Shown in pieces: positions 16,909 to 26,255 of a stretch of DNA of 64,000 nt. Position 1 is the stretch's first letter. Each line of letters starts with the position of its first letter. The notes beneath the pieces are model-generated. The model did not search any database and was not told the origin of the DNA. It saw nothing but the letters and a program-made list of their open reading frames with translations. Source of the stretch: Pseudomonas arsenicoxydans (GTDB lineage Bacteria; Pseudomonadota; Gammaproteobacteria; Pseudomonadales; Pseudomonadaceae). The DNA lies in contig NZ_LT629705.1 in NCBI RefSeq assembly GCF_900103875.1, positions 1,931,001-1,995,000 on the forward strand, in the 5' to 3' direction. Both the position numbers and the translations under genes were made by a program.

Positions 16909-18810
16909 ATGCAGCGTTCCATTGCCACCGTGTCCTTGAGCGGTACCCTGCCGGAAAAGCTCGAAGCCATTGCCGCCGCCGGTTTTGACGGGGTGGAGAT
17001 TTTCGAGAACGACCTTCTCTACTACGACGGCAGCCCGCGGGAAATTAAACAGATGTGCGCCGATCTCGGGATCGCGATCACGCTGTTTCAACCGTTCCGC
17101 GACTTCGAAGGCTGCCGCCGCGACCGTTTGCAGCGCAACCTGGAACGGGCCGAGCGCAAGTTCGACTTGATGCAGGAGCTGGGCACCGACCTGGTGCTGG
17201 TGTGCAGTAACGCGTCCGCCGACTCCGTCGGTGATGAGCAAATCCTCATTGATGACTTGCGCTTGCTGGCGGAACGCGCGGGCGCCCGGGGCCTGCGAAT
17301 CGGCTACGAAGCGCTGGCCTGGGGCCGGCATGTGAACACCTGGCAACAGGTGTGGAACATCGTGCGCCAGGCGGATCACCCAAGCCTTGGCGTGTTGCTG
17401 GACAGCTTTCACACGCTGTCGCTCAAGGGTGATCCGAGTGCGATCGCCGAGATTCCCGGGGACAAGATTTTCTTTGTGCAAATGGCCGACGCGCCGATCC
17501 TGGCCATGGACGTGCTGGAGTGGAGCCGGCATTTCCGCTGCTTCCCGGGCCAGGGTGAATTCGATTTGCCGGGGTTCCTCGCGCCGATCATCAAGAGTGG
17601 TTACACCGGGCCGCTGTCGCTGGAAATCTTCAACGATGGCTTCCGCGCCGCACCGCCTCGGGCCAACGCGGCCGACGGTTTGCGTTCGTTGCTGTACCTC
17701 GAAGAGAAAACCCGCCAGCGTCTGGCGCAGGAAGCCATGCCTGCGACCAACCAGGACATTCTGTTCGAGACACCCAAGGCCAGCGAATACCACGGCATCG
17801 AGTTTCTTGAGTTTGCGGTAGACGAAAGCCTTGGCGCAAAGCTGTCCCATTGGCTGGAGCGACTGGGTTTCGTCAAGGCCGGGCAACATCGTTCCAAGAA
17901 CGTGAGCCTGCTGCGCCAGGGCGATATCAACCTGATCCTCAACTCCGAGCCTTATTCCTTCGCCCACAGTTTTTTCGAGGCTCACGGCCCGTCGCTGTGC
18001 GCCACGGCCGTGCGGGTCAAGGACAGCGCGAGTGCGCTGGCCCGGGCCGTGGCCTATAAAGGTCAGCCCTATCGCGGACTGGTCGGGCCAAACGAACTGG
18101 AACTGGCGGCGGTGCGCGCGCCGGATGGCAGCCTGATTTATCTGGTGGATCAGGAGGCCGATGTCTACGGCACTGACTTCAATCTGCAACCGGCTGCCGT
18201 GGCCAGTGGCGGCCTCAAGCGGATCGACCACATGGCGATGGCGTTGCCGGCCGACAGCCTCGACAGTTGGGTGCTGTTCTACAAAAGCCTGCTGGATTTT
18301 GAAGCCGACGACGAAGTGGTGCTGCCCGATCCGTATGGCCTGGTAAAGAGTCGTGCCCTGCGCAGCCGTGACAGTTCTATCCGATTGCCGTTGAACATTT
18401 CCGAGAACCGCAACACTGCGATCTCACACGCATTGTCGAGTTATCGCGGTTCGGGTGTGCATCACATTGCGTTTGATTGCGATGACATCTTTGCCGAAGT
18501 CAGCCGTGCGAAAGAAGCGGGAGTGCCGCTGCTGGATATTCCGCTCAATTACTACGATGACCTGGCGGCGCGATTCGATTTCGACGATGAGTTTCTCAGT
18601 GAACTGGCCTACTTCAACGTGCTGTATGACCGCGATGCCCAGGGCGGCGAGCTGTTCCATGTCTACACCGAACCGTTCGAGGGGCGTTTTTTCTTCGAGA
18701 TCATCCAGCGCAAGAACGGCTATGCTGGTTACGGTGCGGCCAACGTCGCGGTCCGACTGGCGGCGATGGCCAAGTCGCGAAGTGGGGCTGTACGCCAGGC
18801 AAAGTTGTAG
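16909..18810 (+). CDS. quiC: 3-dehydroshikimate dehydratase fused to an HPPD-like domain
   Basis: 633 residues, the size of Pseudomonas QuiC1. Residues 1-280 are a TIM-barrel dehydroshikimate dehydratase; the expected metal ligands E134 (GYEALAWGRHV), D165 and H168 (LDSFHTL), Q191 (VQMADAP) and E239 (LSLEIFNDG) are all present. Residues about 300-633 form two VOC modules like 4-hydroxyphenylpyruvate dioxygenase, with H441 (RIDHMAMALP), H518 (GVHHIAFDC) and a Glu in FFEIIQRK near the C-terminus. The N-terminal domain converts 3-dehydroshikimate to protocatechuate, the last step of quinate/shikimate catabolism into the beta-ketoadipate pathway; the C-terminal domain's activity is less clear. 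A TetR gene follows in the same direction. Confidence 0.95.
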   Translation: MQRSIATVSLSGTLPEKLEAIAAAGFDGVEIFENDLLYYDGSPREIKQMCADLGIAITLFQPFRDFEGCRRDRLQRNLERAERKFDLMQELGTDLVLVCSNASADSVGDEQILIDDLRLLAERAGARGLRIGYEALAWGRHVNTWQQVWNIVRQADHPSLGVLLDSFHTLSLKGDPSAIAEIPGDKIFFVQMADAPILAMDVLEWSRHFRCFPGQGEFDLPGFLAPIIKSGYTGPLSLEIFNDGFRAAPPRANAADGLRSLLYLEEKTRQRLAQEAMPATNQDILFETPKASEYHGIEFLEFAVDESLGAKLSHWLERLGFVKAGQHRSKNVSLLRQGDINLILNSEPYSFAHSFFEAHGPSLCATAVRVKDSASALARAVAYKGQPYRGLVGPNELELAAVRAPDGSLIYLVDQEADVYGTDFNLQPAAVASGGLKRIDHMAMALPADSLDSWVLFYKSLLDFEADDEVVLPDPYGLVKSRALRSRDSSIRLPLNISENRNTAISHALSSYRGSGVHHIAFDCDDIFAEVSRAKEAGVPLLDIPLNYYDDLAARFDFDDEFLSELAYFNVLYDRDAQGGELFHVYTEPFEGRFFFEIIQRKNGYAGYGAANVAVRLAAMAKSRSGAVRQAKL

Positions 18811-18912
18811 GAAAATCGTAAACACGGAGACAAACCGCTGCCGCGCAGCTTCCTTCACTGTGCGGCGCGGCCCATAATCGCCCACCTGTGCAGTGATGGC
18901 CGTGAGCCCGCA

Positions 18913-19590
18913 ATGACGATAATTTCAGAACTATCCGCAGCGTCCGACGTACCCGTTGCCGAGCCGCGCAAGAGTCGCAAGAACAACCCTGAAAAAACCC
19001 GCGAGAACATCCTTCAAGAGGCGATTGTCGAGTTCGTCCAGCAAGGGCTTTCCGGGGCTCGCGTCGATGCGATCGCCGAGCGAATCCACACCTCCAAACG
19101 CATGATCTATTACTACTTCGGCAGTAAGGAACAGCTCTACGTCGAGGTGCTGGAGAAACTCTACGGCGATATCCGCAGCACTGAAAACCGTCTGCACCTG
19201 GCCGAGCTTGAGCCTGTCGAGGCGATTCGGCGGCTGGTGGAGTTCACCTTCGATCACCATGATCGCAACGTCGACTTCGTGCGTATCGTCAGCATCGAAA
19301 ATATCCACAACGCTGAATACATAAAGCGTTCCGATGCGATCAAGGCGATGAACAACACCATCCTTGATTCACTGGGCGAGATTTTGCGTCGCGGGGCCGA
19401 GGAAGGTGTGTTCCGTTCCGGGCTGGAGCCGCTGGATGTGCATTTGCTGATCAGCTCGTTCTGCTTCTATCGCGTGTCGAACCGCCATACCTTCGGCGAG
19501 ATCTTCCAGGTCGACTTGCCTGACGAGAGCATCAAACAGCGTCATCGAGAGATGATTTGCGAGTCGGTTCTGCGGTATTTGCAAGCCTGA
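18913..19590 (+). CDS. TetR/AcrR family transcriptional regulator
   Basis: 225 residues. The N-terminal tail is polar and basic (EPRKSRKNNPEKTREN), followed by the TetR HTH at about residues 28-75 (ILQEAIVEFVQQGLSGARVD, then ERIHTSKRMIYYYFGSKEQLY). The C-terminal part has the TetR_C fold common in regulators of aromatic catabolism in pseudomonads. It lies 102 bp after quiC and before the convergent shikimate dehydrogenase gene, matching the order in P. aeruginosa (PA0243 from memory). It likely controls the quiC/aroQ genes in response to a pathway intermediate. Confidence 0.9.
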   Translation: MTIISELSAASDVPVAEPRKSRKNNPEKTRENILQEAIVEFVQQGLSGARVDAIAERIHTSKRMIYYYFGSKEQLYVEVLEKLYGDIRSTENRLHLAELEPVEAIRRLVEFTFDHHDRNVDFVRIVSIENIHNAEYIKRSDAIKAMNNTILDSLGEILRRGAEEGVFRSGLEPLDVHLLISSFCFYRVSNRHTFGEIFQVDLPDESIKQRHREMICESVLRYLQA

Positions 19591-19596
19591 CGCCTA

Positions 19597-19675
19597 AAAG
19601 ATCGCAGCCTCGTTTCACTCGACAGCTCCTACACAGCCTGTAGGCGCTGTCGAGTGAAACGAGGCTGCGATCTTT
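19597..19675. repeat. REPIN between the TetR gene and shikimate dehydrogenase
   Basis: aaagatcgcagcctcgtttc... and its reverse complement form arms of about 35 bp (one arm reads gtaggCgct, the other agctccta, so the inner ends differ slightly). It is the same family as 16757-16850, in inverted order. It sits between convergent genes and may terminate both. Confidence 0.92.
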
Positions 19676-19681
19676 CGCTTT

Positions 19682-20536
19682 TCAACCCGTCATGCTTTGA
19701 AAGTGCGCCAGCATTCGCTGCGCATCTGGCACCACGCCGCTGAACAACTCAAACGCTTTCACCGCCTGAAACACCGCCATGTTGCCGCCATCCAGCGTTC
19801 GGCAACCCAAGGCGCGGGCGTTGCGCAGCAGTTCGGTTTCCAGTGGGAAGTAAACGATTTCCGCCACCCACAACGCAGATCGGAGTAACTCCACCGGCAC
19901 CGGCGTGCCCGGCAGTTTTTTCATGCCCATGGGCGTGGTGTTCACTAAGCCGTCTGCCTGGGCTAGTGTGCTCGGTAGATCATGACCGGCCACCGCACGG
20001 CCTGCACCGAAATGCTGATTGAGATTGTCCGCCAATGCCTGCGCGCGACTGATCTCCACATCGAAAATGCTCAGAAGCTGTACGCCTTCGCTCAATAGCG
20101 CGTGGGCCACGGCTGCGCCTGCGCCACCGGCACCCATTTGCACCACGCGCTCACGGGCAACGTCCTTCAAGCCACGGCGAAAACCTTCGGCGAAGCCCAG
20201 GCAATCGGTGTTGTGGCCGATGCGTTTGCCGTCTTTGAGCACCACCGTATTGACCGCGCCGATGCCACGGGCTTCTGGCGACAGCTCGTCGAGCAGCGGA
20301 ATGATCGCCTGCTTGCACGGGAAGGTGATATTCAGGCCGGTGAAGTTCATGCGTTCGGCGGCCATCAACAAGTCGGGCAGGGCGCTGCTGTCGAGCTTCA
20401 GATAGTCCAGGTCGATCAGGCGATACACGTAGCGCATGCCTTGCGCGTCGCCTTCATGCTCGTGCAGCGCAGGGGTGCGCGAGGCCTGGATGCCGGCGCC
20501 GATCAGGCCGGCCAATACCACGGTGTTCTGTGTCAT
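19682..20536 (-). CDS. Shikimate/quinate dehydrogenase (AroE family, catabolic type)
   Basis: 284 residues from the ATG at 20536; a GTG at 20545 overlaps the aroQ stop but leaves no space for the AAAGGG ribosome site, which sits 8 bases before the ATG. The substrate domain has LAGLIGAGIQASRTPALHE and LNITFPCKQAIIPLLDEL (NxT, K), and the NAD(P) domain has VVQMGAGGAGAAVAHAL and later VNTTPMGM. 'GxGIxxSRTPxxHE' instead of AroE 'GxPIxHSxSPxxHN' marks the quinate/shikimate dehydrogenase-like (YdiB/RifI/SdhL-type) branch. It oxidises shikimate or quinate to the 3-dehydro form, upstream of QuiC. It follows aroQ in one operon. Confidence 0.9.
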   Translation of the reverse strand: MTQNTVVLAGLIGAGIQASRTPALHEHEGDAQGMRYVYRLIDLDYLKLDSSALPDLLMAAERMNFTGLNITFPCKQAIIPLLDELSPEARGIGAVNTVVLKDGKRIGHNTDCLGFAEGFRRGLKDVARERVVQMGAGGAGAAVAHALLSEGVQLLSIFDVEISRAQALADNLNQHFGAGRAVAGHDLPSTLAQADGLVNTTPMGMKKLPGTPVPVELLRSALWVAEIVYFPLETELLRNARALGCRTLDGGNMAVFQAVKAFELFSGVVPDAQRMLAHFQSMTG

Positions 20537-20541
20537 GGCGC

Positions 20542-20982
20542 TCACCCTTTCAAGCGTTGGCTGAGATAATCCAGCGCCAGGCGATAGCCGTGGCTGCCGA
20601 AACCGGCCATCACTGCAGTGGCAATGGCTGAGACGAAGGAGTGGTGCCGGAAGGGTTCGCGGGCGTGAACGTTGGACAGGTGGACTTCGATCACCGGCAG
20701 TTCACTGGCGATGAGTGCATCGCGGATCGCGACCGAGGTATGAGTCCAGGCCGCCGGGTTGATCACGATCCCGGCGCAGCGCCCGCGAGCGGCGTGAATC
20801 CAGTCAAGCAATTCGCCTTCATGGTTGGTCTGGCGAAATTCCACCGCCAAACCGAACTCTTCGGCGGAACGGGCGCACAAGGCGGAGATATCGGCCAGGG
20901 TTTCATGGCCGTAGGTTGCCGGCTCGCGAGTGCCAAGCAGGTTCAGATTCGGGCCGTTGAGCACCAGAACGAGAGGGGACAT
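20542..20982 (-). CDS. aroQ: Type II 3-dehydroquinate dehydratase
   Basis: 146 residues, the normal length. Signature motifs are [19 protein letters not shown] (residues 6-24) with the catalytic Tyr, [32 protein letters not shown] (catalytic His region) and [18 protein letters not shown]. The enzyme interconverts 3-dehydroquinate and 3-dehydroshikimate; its operon with the dehydrogenase and nearness to quiC point to the catabolic copy. The start at 20982 is followed at once by the conserved first strand. Confidence 0.96.
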   Translation of the reverse strand: MSPLVLVLNGPNLNLLGTREPATYGHETLADISALCARSAEEFGLAVEFRQTNHEGELLDWIHAARGRCAGIVINPAAWTHTSVAIRDALIASELPVIEVHLSNVHAREPFRHHSFVSAIATAVMAGFGSHGYRLALDYLSQRLKG

Positions 20983-21121
20983 CGGGGTCTCTCCACTTAT
21001 TATTTTTGGAATCGGCTGGGGTCTCAGCCTGTGGAGATAAATTGTACTAGATGGTTAATTTGGTCAATTGAACAGACGTTTCCTACGGCGTTTGTGTGCG
21101 GTGATCGGACGGTTTCGATGT

Positions 21122-22033
21122 TTACCTGGGTAGATGCTCCACCAGGAAATCGATAAAGGCCCGCAATTTCAGAGGCACATGGCGGCTTTGCGGGTAAAGC
21201 AGAGTGAACGGCCGGGAACGCCCACCGTAAGGCTTGAGCACTTCCACCAGCGAGCCATTGGCCAGTTCGTTCTCGACGATAAAGCGATAGGTCTGAAACA
21301 GGCCGGCCCCGTGTTTGGCCAGGGTCACACCACCGAGTACGTCATCGGAACAGCTGAGGCTGCCCTCGGCGAGAATCTCCCGCTGGACGCCGTTATCCGT
21401 GAACAGCCAGGCAATGCGCCGGCCGCTGCTAGGCAATTCGTACTGAATGCATTCGTGTTGCGCCAAGTCGTCCAGGGTTTGCGGGACGCCGGCGCGCTTC
21501 AGGTAATCGGGGCTGGCAATCATCACCAGCGCGGCGTCTTCGAGAGGCCGGGCAATCAGGCCGGAATCCGGAATCGCGCGCACACGAATCGCCATGTCAT
21601 AGCCTTCACCGACGAAATCGATATTGCGATTACTGATGTGCGACTCGACTTTCACGTCTGGAAAACGCGCTCGAAACGCCGGCAATAACGGCAAGATCCG
21701 ATGGTGCGCATACGTCGTGGGAATGCTGATGCGCAGCGTGCCGGCCGGTTGCTGTTGCTGGCCCATGACTTCGCGCTGAGCCTCGACCAGTTGCGCCAGT
21801 GCCTGACGGCATTCCTCGTAATAACGACGACCGCTGTCGGTCAACTTGACGCTGCGGGTGGTGCGCGCAAACAAGCGCACACCAAGGCGTTCTTCCATGC
21901 GCGACACCGAGCGGCTCACCGCCGCAGGCGTCACGCCAGCCACCAGTGCGGCGGCAGTAAAGCTGCCAGCCTCGGCGGCCAGGCAAAACAGTTCGATGCT
22001 GCCCAGCTGAAGATCGTCGAAGAGTCGCTGCAT
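21122..22033 (-). CDS. LysR family transcriptional regulator
   Basis: 303 residues. The HTH occupies residues 1-65 (GSIELFCLAAEAGSFTAAAL, then GVTPAAVSRSVSRMEERLGVRLFARTTRSV), followed by the LysR substrate-binding domain with GTLRISIPTTYAHHRILPLL. The GVTPAAVSRSVSRME pattern is of the CrgA/DsdC-like LysR subgroup in which the neighbour is often a redox or stress gene. It is divergent from the small tautomerase gene at 22150 with 116 bp between, so that gene is the probable target. Confidence 0.9.
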   Translation of the reverse strand: MQRLFDDLQLGSIELFCLAAEAGSFTAAALVAGVTPAAVSRSVSRMEERLGVRLFARTTRSVKLTDSGRRYYEECRQALAQLVEAQREVMGQQQQPAGTLRISIPTTYAHHRILPLLPAFRARFPDVKVESHISNRNIDFVGEGYDMAIRVRAIPDSGLIARPLEDAALVMIASPDYLKRAGVPQTLDDLAQHECIQYELPSSGRRIAWLFTDNGVQREILAEGSLSCSDDVLGGVTLAKHGAGLFQTYRFIVENELANGSLVEVLKPYGGRSRPFTLLYPQSRHVPLKLRAFIDFLVEHLPR

Positions 22034-22149
22034 GATTAATTACACCAGGGATCGAATAAGGGACTGGATTTCGCCACTGTAGATGAAATCGACCCAGCGG
22101 TGCTTTACTTGATCGGCGTCTTCTTCGATTACCAGACAGGAGCAGCATC

Positions 22150-22356
22150 ATGCCTTTCGTCAGCGTGCGTATTACCCGTGATGGGGTCACCCCAGAGCAA
22201 AAAGCCCAAGTCATTGCCGAAATCACCGACACCTTGCAACGAGTCCTCGGCAAGGACCCAAAACTGACCCATATCGTGATTGAAGAAGTCGACACCGATA
22301 ACTGGGGGTATGCCGGTATGACCACCACCGAGTATCGAAAAAATCAGCCGGGGTGA
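22150..22356 (+). CDS. 4-oxalocrotonate tautomerase family protein
   Basis: 68 residues. After removal of Met the chain starts with the catalytic Pro (PFVSVRITRDGVTPEQKAQ), the defining residue of this superfamily, and has the beta-alpha-beta layout with a C-terminal NWGYAGMTTTEYRK segment. The arginines used by 4-oxalocrotonate tautomerase (R11, R39) are not at the same places (an Arg is at 9, and the second position appears to be His), so the substrate probably differs from 2-oxo-hexenedioate. An AGGAGC ribosome site lies about 8 bp before the ATG. A bidirectional terminator follows. Confidence 0.85.
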   Translation: MPFVSVRITRDGVTPEQKAQVIAEITDTLQRVLGKDPKLTHIVIEEVDTDNWGYAGMTTTEYRKNQPG

Positions 22357-22368
22357 TTTCTGTGAACA

Positions 22369-22397
22369 TAAAAAAGCCGTCATCGAGACGGCTTTTT
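22369..22397. terminator. Bidirectional rho-independent terminator
   Basis: AAAAAGCCGTC-ATC-GAGACGGCTTTTT; the GCCGTC/GACGGC stem is flanked by A and T runs, so it can serve the tautomerase gene on the plus strand and trmA on the minus strand. Confidence 0.9.
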
Positions 22398-22414
22398 CAG
22401 TCTGGCAGCAGTCA

Positions 22415-23494
22415 TCAACGACGCGTCAACAACACCCCTGATTCCATGTGATGTGTCCATGGGAACTGGTCGAACATCGCGCACTGAGTGATGCGATGGG
22501 TGTCGTGCAACTGGGCGATGTTGGCCGCCAGTGTTTCCGGGTTGCAGGAGATGTAGAGGATGTTGTCGAAACGCCGGGTCAGCTCGCAGGTGTCCGGGTC
22601 CATGCCGGCGCGGGGCGGGTCGACGAAGACACTGCCGAACTCATAGCTCTTGAGATCGATGCCCTGCAGGCGACGGAACGGGCGAACTTCGTTCAGTGCT
22701 TCGGTCAGTTCTTCGGCAGACAAGCGCACCAGCGTGACGTTATCCACAGCGTTTTCGCTGAGGTTACTCAGCGCTGCGTTAACCGAAGTCTTGCTGATTT
22801 CGGTGGCCAACACTTTACGTACGCGGGTCGCGAGCGGCAGGGTGAAGTTGCCGTTGCCGCAATACAGCTCCAGCAGATCATCGGGACGATCACCGAGGGC
22901 CTCGTAAGCCCAGTTGAGCATCTTTTGGTTCACGGTGCCGTTGGGTTGGGTAAACGCGCCTTCCGGTTGACGGTAGCTGAAGGTGCGACCGCCGACTTCC
23001 AGTTGCTCGACCACATAGTCGTGGCCGATCACTTCGCGCTTGCCCTTGGAGCGGCCGATCACACTGACGTTCAGCTCGGCGGCCAGTTTCGACGCTGCCG
23101 CGTGCCAATGTTCATCCAGCGGACGGTGATAGCACAACGTGATCATTGCATCGCCGGCCAGGGTGGTCAGGAACTCCACCTGAAACAGCTTGTGGCTCAG
23201 CGCCGCACTGGCTTTCCACGCAGCCTTGAGCTGCGGCATCAACTGATTGATGCGCAGGCTGGCAATCGGGAACTCTTCGATCAGGATCGGCGTGCGTTTG
23301 TCTTCCTGGGAAAACATCGCGTAGTGACGCTCGCCGCCTTCGCGCCACAGACGGAATTCGGCACGCAGGCGGAAGTTCTGCAGCGGTGAGTCGAACACGG
23401 TCGGCTCGGGGGCATCGAACGGGGCCAGAAGGTCACGCAAGCGCGTGACCTTTTCTTCGAGCTGAACGGCGTAGGCCTGGGAATCAAAAGTCAT
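22415..23494 (-). CDS. trmA: tRNA (uracil-54-C5)-methyltransferase
   Basis: 359 residues from the ATG at 23494, which gives the usual TrmA start [19 protein letters not shown]; the ATG 12 bp upstream adds MVQR only. Motifs include [16 protein letters not shown] (SAM-binding motif I), [13 protein letters not shown] and [16 protein letters not shown], whose Cys is the nucleophile. The enzyme makes m5U54 (ribothymidine) in tRNAs. The start overlaps the stop of the upstream permease gene (ATGA), indicating translational coupling. Confidence 0.96.
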   Translation of the reverse strand: MTFDSQAYAVQLEEKVTRLRDLLAPFDAPEPTVFDSPLQNFRLRAEFRLWREGGERHYAMFSQEDKRTPILIEEFPIASLRINQLMPQLKAAWKASAALSHKLFQVEFLTTLAGDAMITLCYHRPLDEHWHAAASKLAAELNVSVIGRSKGKREVIGHDYVVEQLEVGGRTFSYRQPEGAFTQPNGTVNQKMLNWAYEALGDRPDDLLELYCGNGNFTLPLATRVRKVLATEISKTSVNAALSNLSENAVDNVTLVRLSAEELTEALNEVRPFRRLQGIDLKSYEFGSVFVDPPRAGMDPDTCELTRRFDNILYISCNPETLAANIAQLHDTHRITQCAMFDQFPWTHHMESGVLLTRR

Positions 23495-24786
23495 GCGTTG
23501 AACCAACCCAACTTGATCACGAACAGAATCGACAGAATCACCAGCGCCGGGTTCAGCTCACGGCCGCGACCGGACAGCAGTTTGATTGCAGTCCAGGAGA
23601 TGAAACCGAAGGCGATGCCGTTGGCGATGGAATAAGTGAATGGCATGGCCAGGGCGGTGACCACGACCGGTGCGGCAACGGTGATGTCGTCCCAGTCTAT
23701 TTCGGCCAGCCCGGATGTCATCAATACCGCGACGAACAGCAATGCGGGCGCGGTAGCAAACGGCGGAACGCTGGAGGCCAGTGGCGAGAAGAACAGCGCC
23801 AGCAGGAACAGGATCGCCACGACCACGGCCGTAAGGCCGGTGCGGCCACCGGCACTCACACCGGCGGCGGATTCGATGTAGCTGGTGGTGGTCGAGGTGC
23901 CCAGCAAGGAACCGGCCATGGCGGCGGTGCTGTCGGCGATCAGGGCGCGGCCCATTTTCGGCATGTGACCGTCCTTGCCCATCAGGCCGGCGCGCTTGGC
24001 GACGCCGATCAGAGTGCCGGAGTTGTCGAACAGATCGACGAACAGGAAGGCAAAAATCACGCTGACCAGACCGATGTCCAGTGCGCCTTTGATGTCCAGT
24101 TGCAGGAAGGTCGGAGCCAGCGAAGGAGGCATCGACATTACGCCGCCGAACGGGGTAAAGCCCAAGGCGATGGAGGCGATGGTCACCACCAAGATGCCGA
24201 TCAGCACCGCGCCGCGCACGGCGAGCGCTTCGAGTGCAACGATCAGGGCAAAGCCGAGGGTGGCGAGGATCGGTGCCGGTTGCTTCAAGTCACCGAGGCC
24301 GACCATGGTGGCCGGATTGCTGACCACGATACCGGCGTTGTGCAGGGCGATCAGCGCCAGGAACAGGCCGATACCGGCGGCAATCGCCGAGCGCAGAGGC
24401 AGGGGGATGCTGTTGATGATCCATTCACGGATGCGGAAGATCGACAGCAGGAAGAAGCACACGGCGGAGATGAACACCGCCCCCAGCGCCACTTGCCAGG
24501 TGTGTCCCATGTGCAGGACCACGGTGTAGGTAAAGAATGCGTTCAAGCCCATGCCCGGCGCGAGTGCGATCGGGTAGTTGGCGATCAGGCCCATCACCGT
24601 GGAGCCGATAGCCGCCGCCAGACAAGTCGCGACAAACACCGCACCCTTGTCCATGCCGGTCTCGCCGAGGATGCTCGGGTTGACGAACAGAATGTAGGCC
24701 ATGGCCAGGAAGGTCGTGATGCCCGCAAGAATCTCGGTGCGCACGTTGGTGTTGTGTGCCTTGAGTTGAAACAGCCTTTCCAGCAT
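23491..24786 (-). CDS. NCS2 family purine permease (AdeP/GhxP-like)
   Basis: 431 residues with 12-14 membrane segments. The N-terminus [22 protein letters not shown] and the [40 protein letters not shown] region are typical of the AzgA-like branch of nucleobase-cation symporter-2, which takes up adenine or guanine/hypoxanthine by proton symport. It precedes and overlaps trmA. The upstream 200 bp hold the promoter shared with the divergent YolA-like gene. Adenine versus guanine specificity cannot be told from sequence alone. Confidence 0.9.
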   Translation of the reverse strand: MLERLFQLKAHNTNVRTEILAGITTFLAMAYILFVNPSILGETGMDKGAVFVATCLAAAIGSTVMGLIANYPIALAPGMGLNAFFTYTVVLHMGHTWQVALGAVFISAVCFFLLSIFRIREWIINSIPLPLRSAIAAGIGLFLALIALHNAGIVVSNPATMVGLGDLKQPAPILATLGFALIVALEALAVRGAVLIGILVVTIASIALGFTPFGGVMSMPPSLAPTFLQLDIKGALDIGLVSVIFAFLFVDLFDNSGTLIGVAKRAGLMGKDGHMPKMGRALIADSTAAMAGSLLGTSTTTSYIESAAGVSAGGRTGLTAVVVAILFLLALFFSPLASSVPPFATAPALLFVAVLMTSGLAEIDWDDITVAAPVVVTALAMPFTYSIANGIAFGFISWTAIKLLSGRGRELNPALVILSILFVIKLGWFNA

Positions 24787-24992
24787 GTCTGCTCCCCGTG
24801 GCGCGCAGTGCGCCGTGAATGTATCGACCTCAACAGCAAAGCACAGACCGCTGATCGCGCCTGGTAATTTTCTGTGGGTCGGAAAAAGCCGCGCATCATA
24901 CCAGCAGCGTGGGGTAATGGCTGCGATCGTCGGCGATGTTTTGCGGTTGGCTGAACTGAGCCATACTGCGCGCCTGTTTTGGGGGAGTGGTT

Positions 24993-25451
24993 ATGGTGGG
25001 CATCAAGCGCAATATCGTTCGGGCGTCGGGGCTGTTTTTCGCATTGCTGGCCAGTGTGCCCGCCGTCATGGCAGCGTCTGCACCACCGTTGAGCAATGTC
25101 CAGGTGCTCAAGGTCCAGTCGGCGGCGTGCGGGATTGAAAACATATCGGCGGGTCAGGAGCGGACGACGTGCGATCACGGCGGCCCGAATATCAAGGTCT
25201 ACGTGATGGAGATGGGCTACGGCCGAACTCCGACCGTGCAGCTCGACGGTTTCAACCTCGACGGGGTGCAGACCAAGGTCTGTGCCTACGATAACGGCAA
25301 CCTGACCGAATGCACCGGCGCCTCAAGGAAGATTGTCGGTACGCTGTACATCTTTGACCTGGGCGGCAAACAGGAAGGGACCTTCAGCTTCAGTAACCGC
25401 TCGATCAACGCGCCGGGCAATACTGTTTCGACGCAGCTTTACATCAAGTAA
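24993..25451 (+). CDS. Secreted YolA-like (DUF4879-type) protein
   Basis: 152 residues from the ATG at 24993, which has GGGGGAG five bases upstream. A signal peptide (RASGLFFALLASVPAVMAAS, cut near residue 28) precedes a small domain with four cysteines (C in SAACGIENI, TTCDHGG, TKVCAYD and TECTG), which probably form two disulfides in the periplasm or outside. The CGIEN..TTCDHGG..MGYGRTP pattern resembles, from memory, the DUF4879 family named after B. subtilis YolA. The function is unknown. Confidence 0.65.
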   Translation: MVGIKRNIVRASGLFFALLASVPAVMAASAPPLSNVQVLKVQSAACGIENISAGQERTTCDHGGPNIKVYVMEMGYGRTPTVQLDGFNLDGVQTKVCAYDNGNLTECTGASRKIVGTLYIFDLGGKQEGTFSFSNRSINAPGNTVSTQLYIK

Positions 25452-25518
25452 CGCCTGCGCTCGAACAAGGGTCAGGAAAGCTGACTACGCTTTAAAGATC
25501 ATCCAGTGGACTGTGCCC

Positions 25519-26070
25519 ATGACCTTTAGAGCTCTGATTACCCTCGCCGAGGGCATCGATGATTTGCAAACCGTGACCCTGATCGATGTGCTGCGCCGCG
25601 CCAAGGTTGAAGTCGTGGTCGCAAGTATCGAGGGGCGGCGCATGCTCACCTGCGCCCGCGGCACTCGCTTGACCGCCGATGCGATGCTGGTGGATTTGCT
25701 GGCCCAGCCGTTTGACCTGATTGCTCTGCCTGGTGGTGAGGTGGGCTCGCAACACCTCGCCGCGCATCAACCCCTGCAACAATTGATCAAGGACCAGGCC
25801 GCTGCCGGACGCCTGTTCGCGGGCATCGCCGAATCTCCGGCACTGGCGCTGCAAGCCTTTGGCGTTTTGCGTCAGCGGCGCATGACCTGCCTTCCATCAG
25901 CCAGCCACCAACTGTCGGGCTGCACCTTTGTTGACCAACCGGTGGTGGTCGACGGCAACTGCATTACCGCGCAGGGATCGGGTGGGGTACTGGAGTTTGC
26001 GTTGACGCTGGTCGAACAACTCTGCGGTAAAGCCACGCGAACGGCAGTGGCGGGGGAGTTGATGGTCTAA
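25519..26070 (+). CDS. DJ-1/PfpI family protein lacking the catalytic triad
   Basis: 183 residues, colinear with DJ-1/YajL (RALITLAEGIDDLQTVTLIDVLRRA, ALPGG, ALALQAFGVL, GSGGVLEFALTLVEQLCG). By hand alignment the DJ-1 residues E18, C106 and H126 correspond here to Q17, A104 and L125: the nucleophile elbow reads GIAESPALA instead of xICAxPALA, and 'TTHP' reads TCLP. It therefore should not have the usual Cys-based glyoxalase/deglycase activity. The reading frame is otherwise intact. The gene stands alone, 67 bp after the YolA-like gene. Confidence 0.85.
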   Translation: MTFRALITLAEGIDDLQTVTLIDVLRRAKVEVVVASIEGRRMLTCARGTRLTADAMLVDLLAQPFDLIALPGGEVGSQHLAAHQPLQQLIKDQAAAGRLFAGIAESPALALQAFGVLRQRRMTCLPSASHQLSGCTFVDQPVVVDGNCITAQGSGGVLEFALTLVEQLCGKATRTAVAGELMV

Positions 26071-26104
26071 CGATTCATTTTCTTTTAAGGTGCTCGATCC
26101 TTCC

Positions 26105-26137
26105 AGCAGCTGCCGAACGCATGTTTCGCCAGCTGCT
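26105..26137. repeat. Hairpin repeat (agcagctg type) downstream of the DJ-1-like gene
   Basis: AGCAGCTG-c-CGAA and TTCG-c-CAGCTGCT pair over a short loop. The sequence resembles a single unit of a Pseudomonas REP family and may act as a terminator, though no T run follows. Confidence 0.55.
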
Positions 26138-26255
26138 ACACAGTCGTTTACACGCCCATCAATTCCCTTGAACGCTCATCCCACCCCGAAGTCGTACCCC
26201 TTAAGACGGCGGTTAACCAAAACGCCGCGAACGTACGACCAATCGTGAGGTGTTT

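Noticed and set aside
16717..18231. 504-codon minus-strand frame opposite quiC
   Set aside because: quiC has all its catalytic residues and a known size; the opposite frame has low-complexity composition and covers the REPIN.
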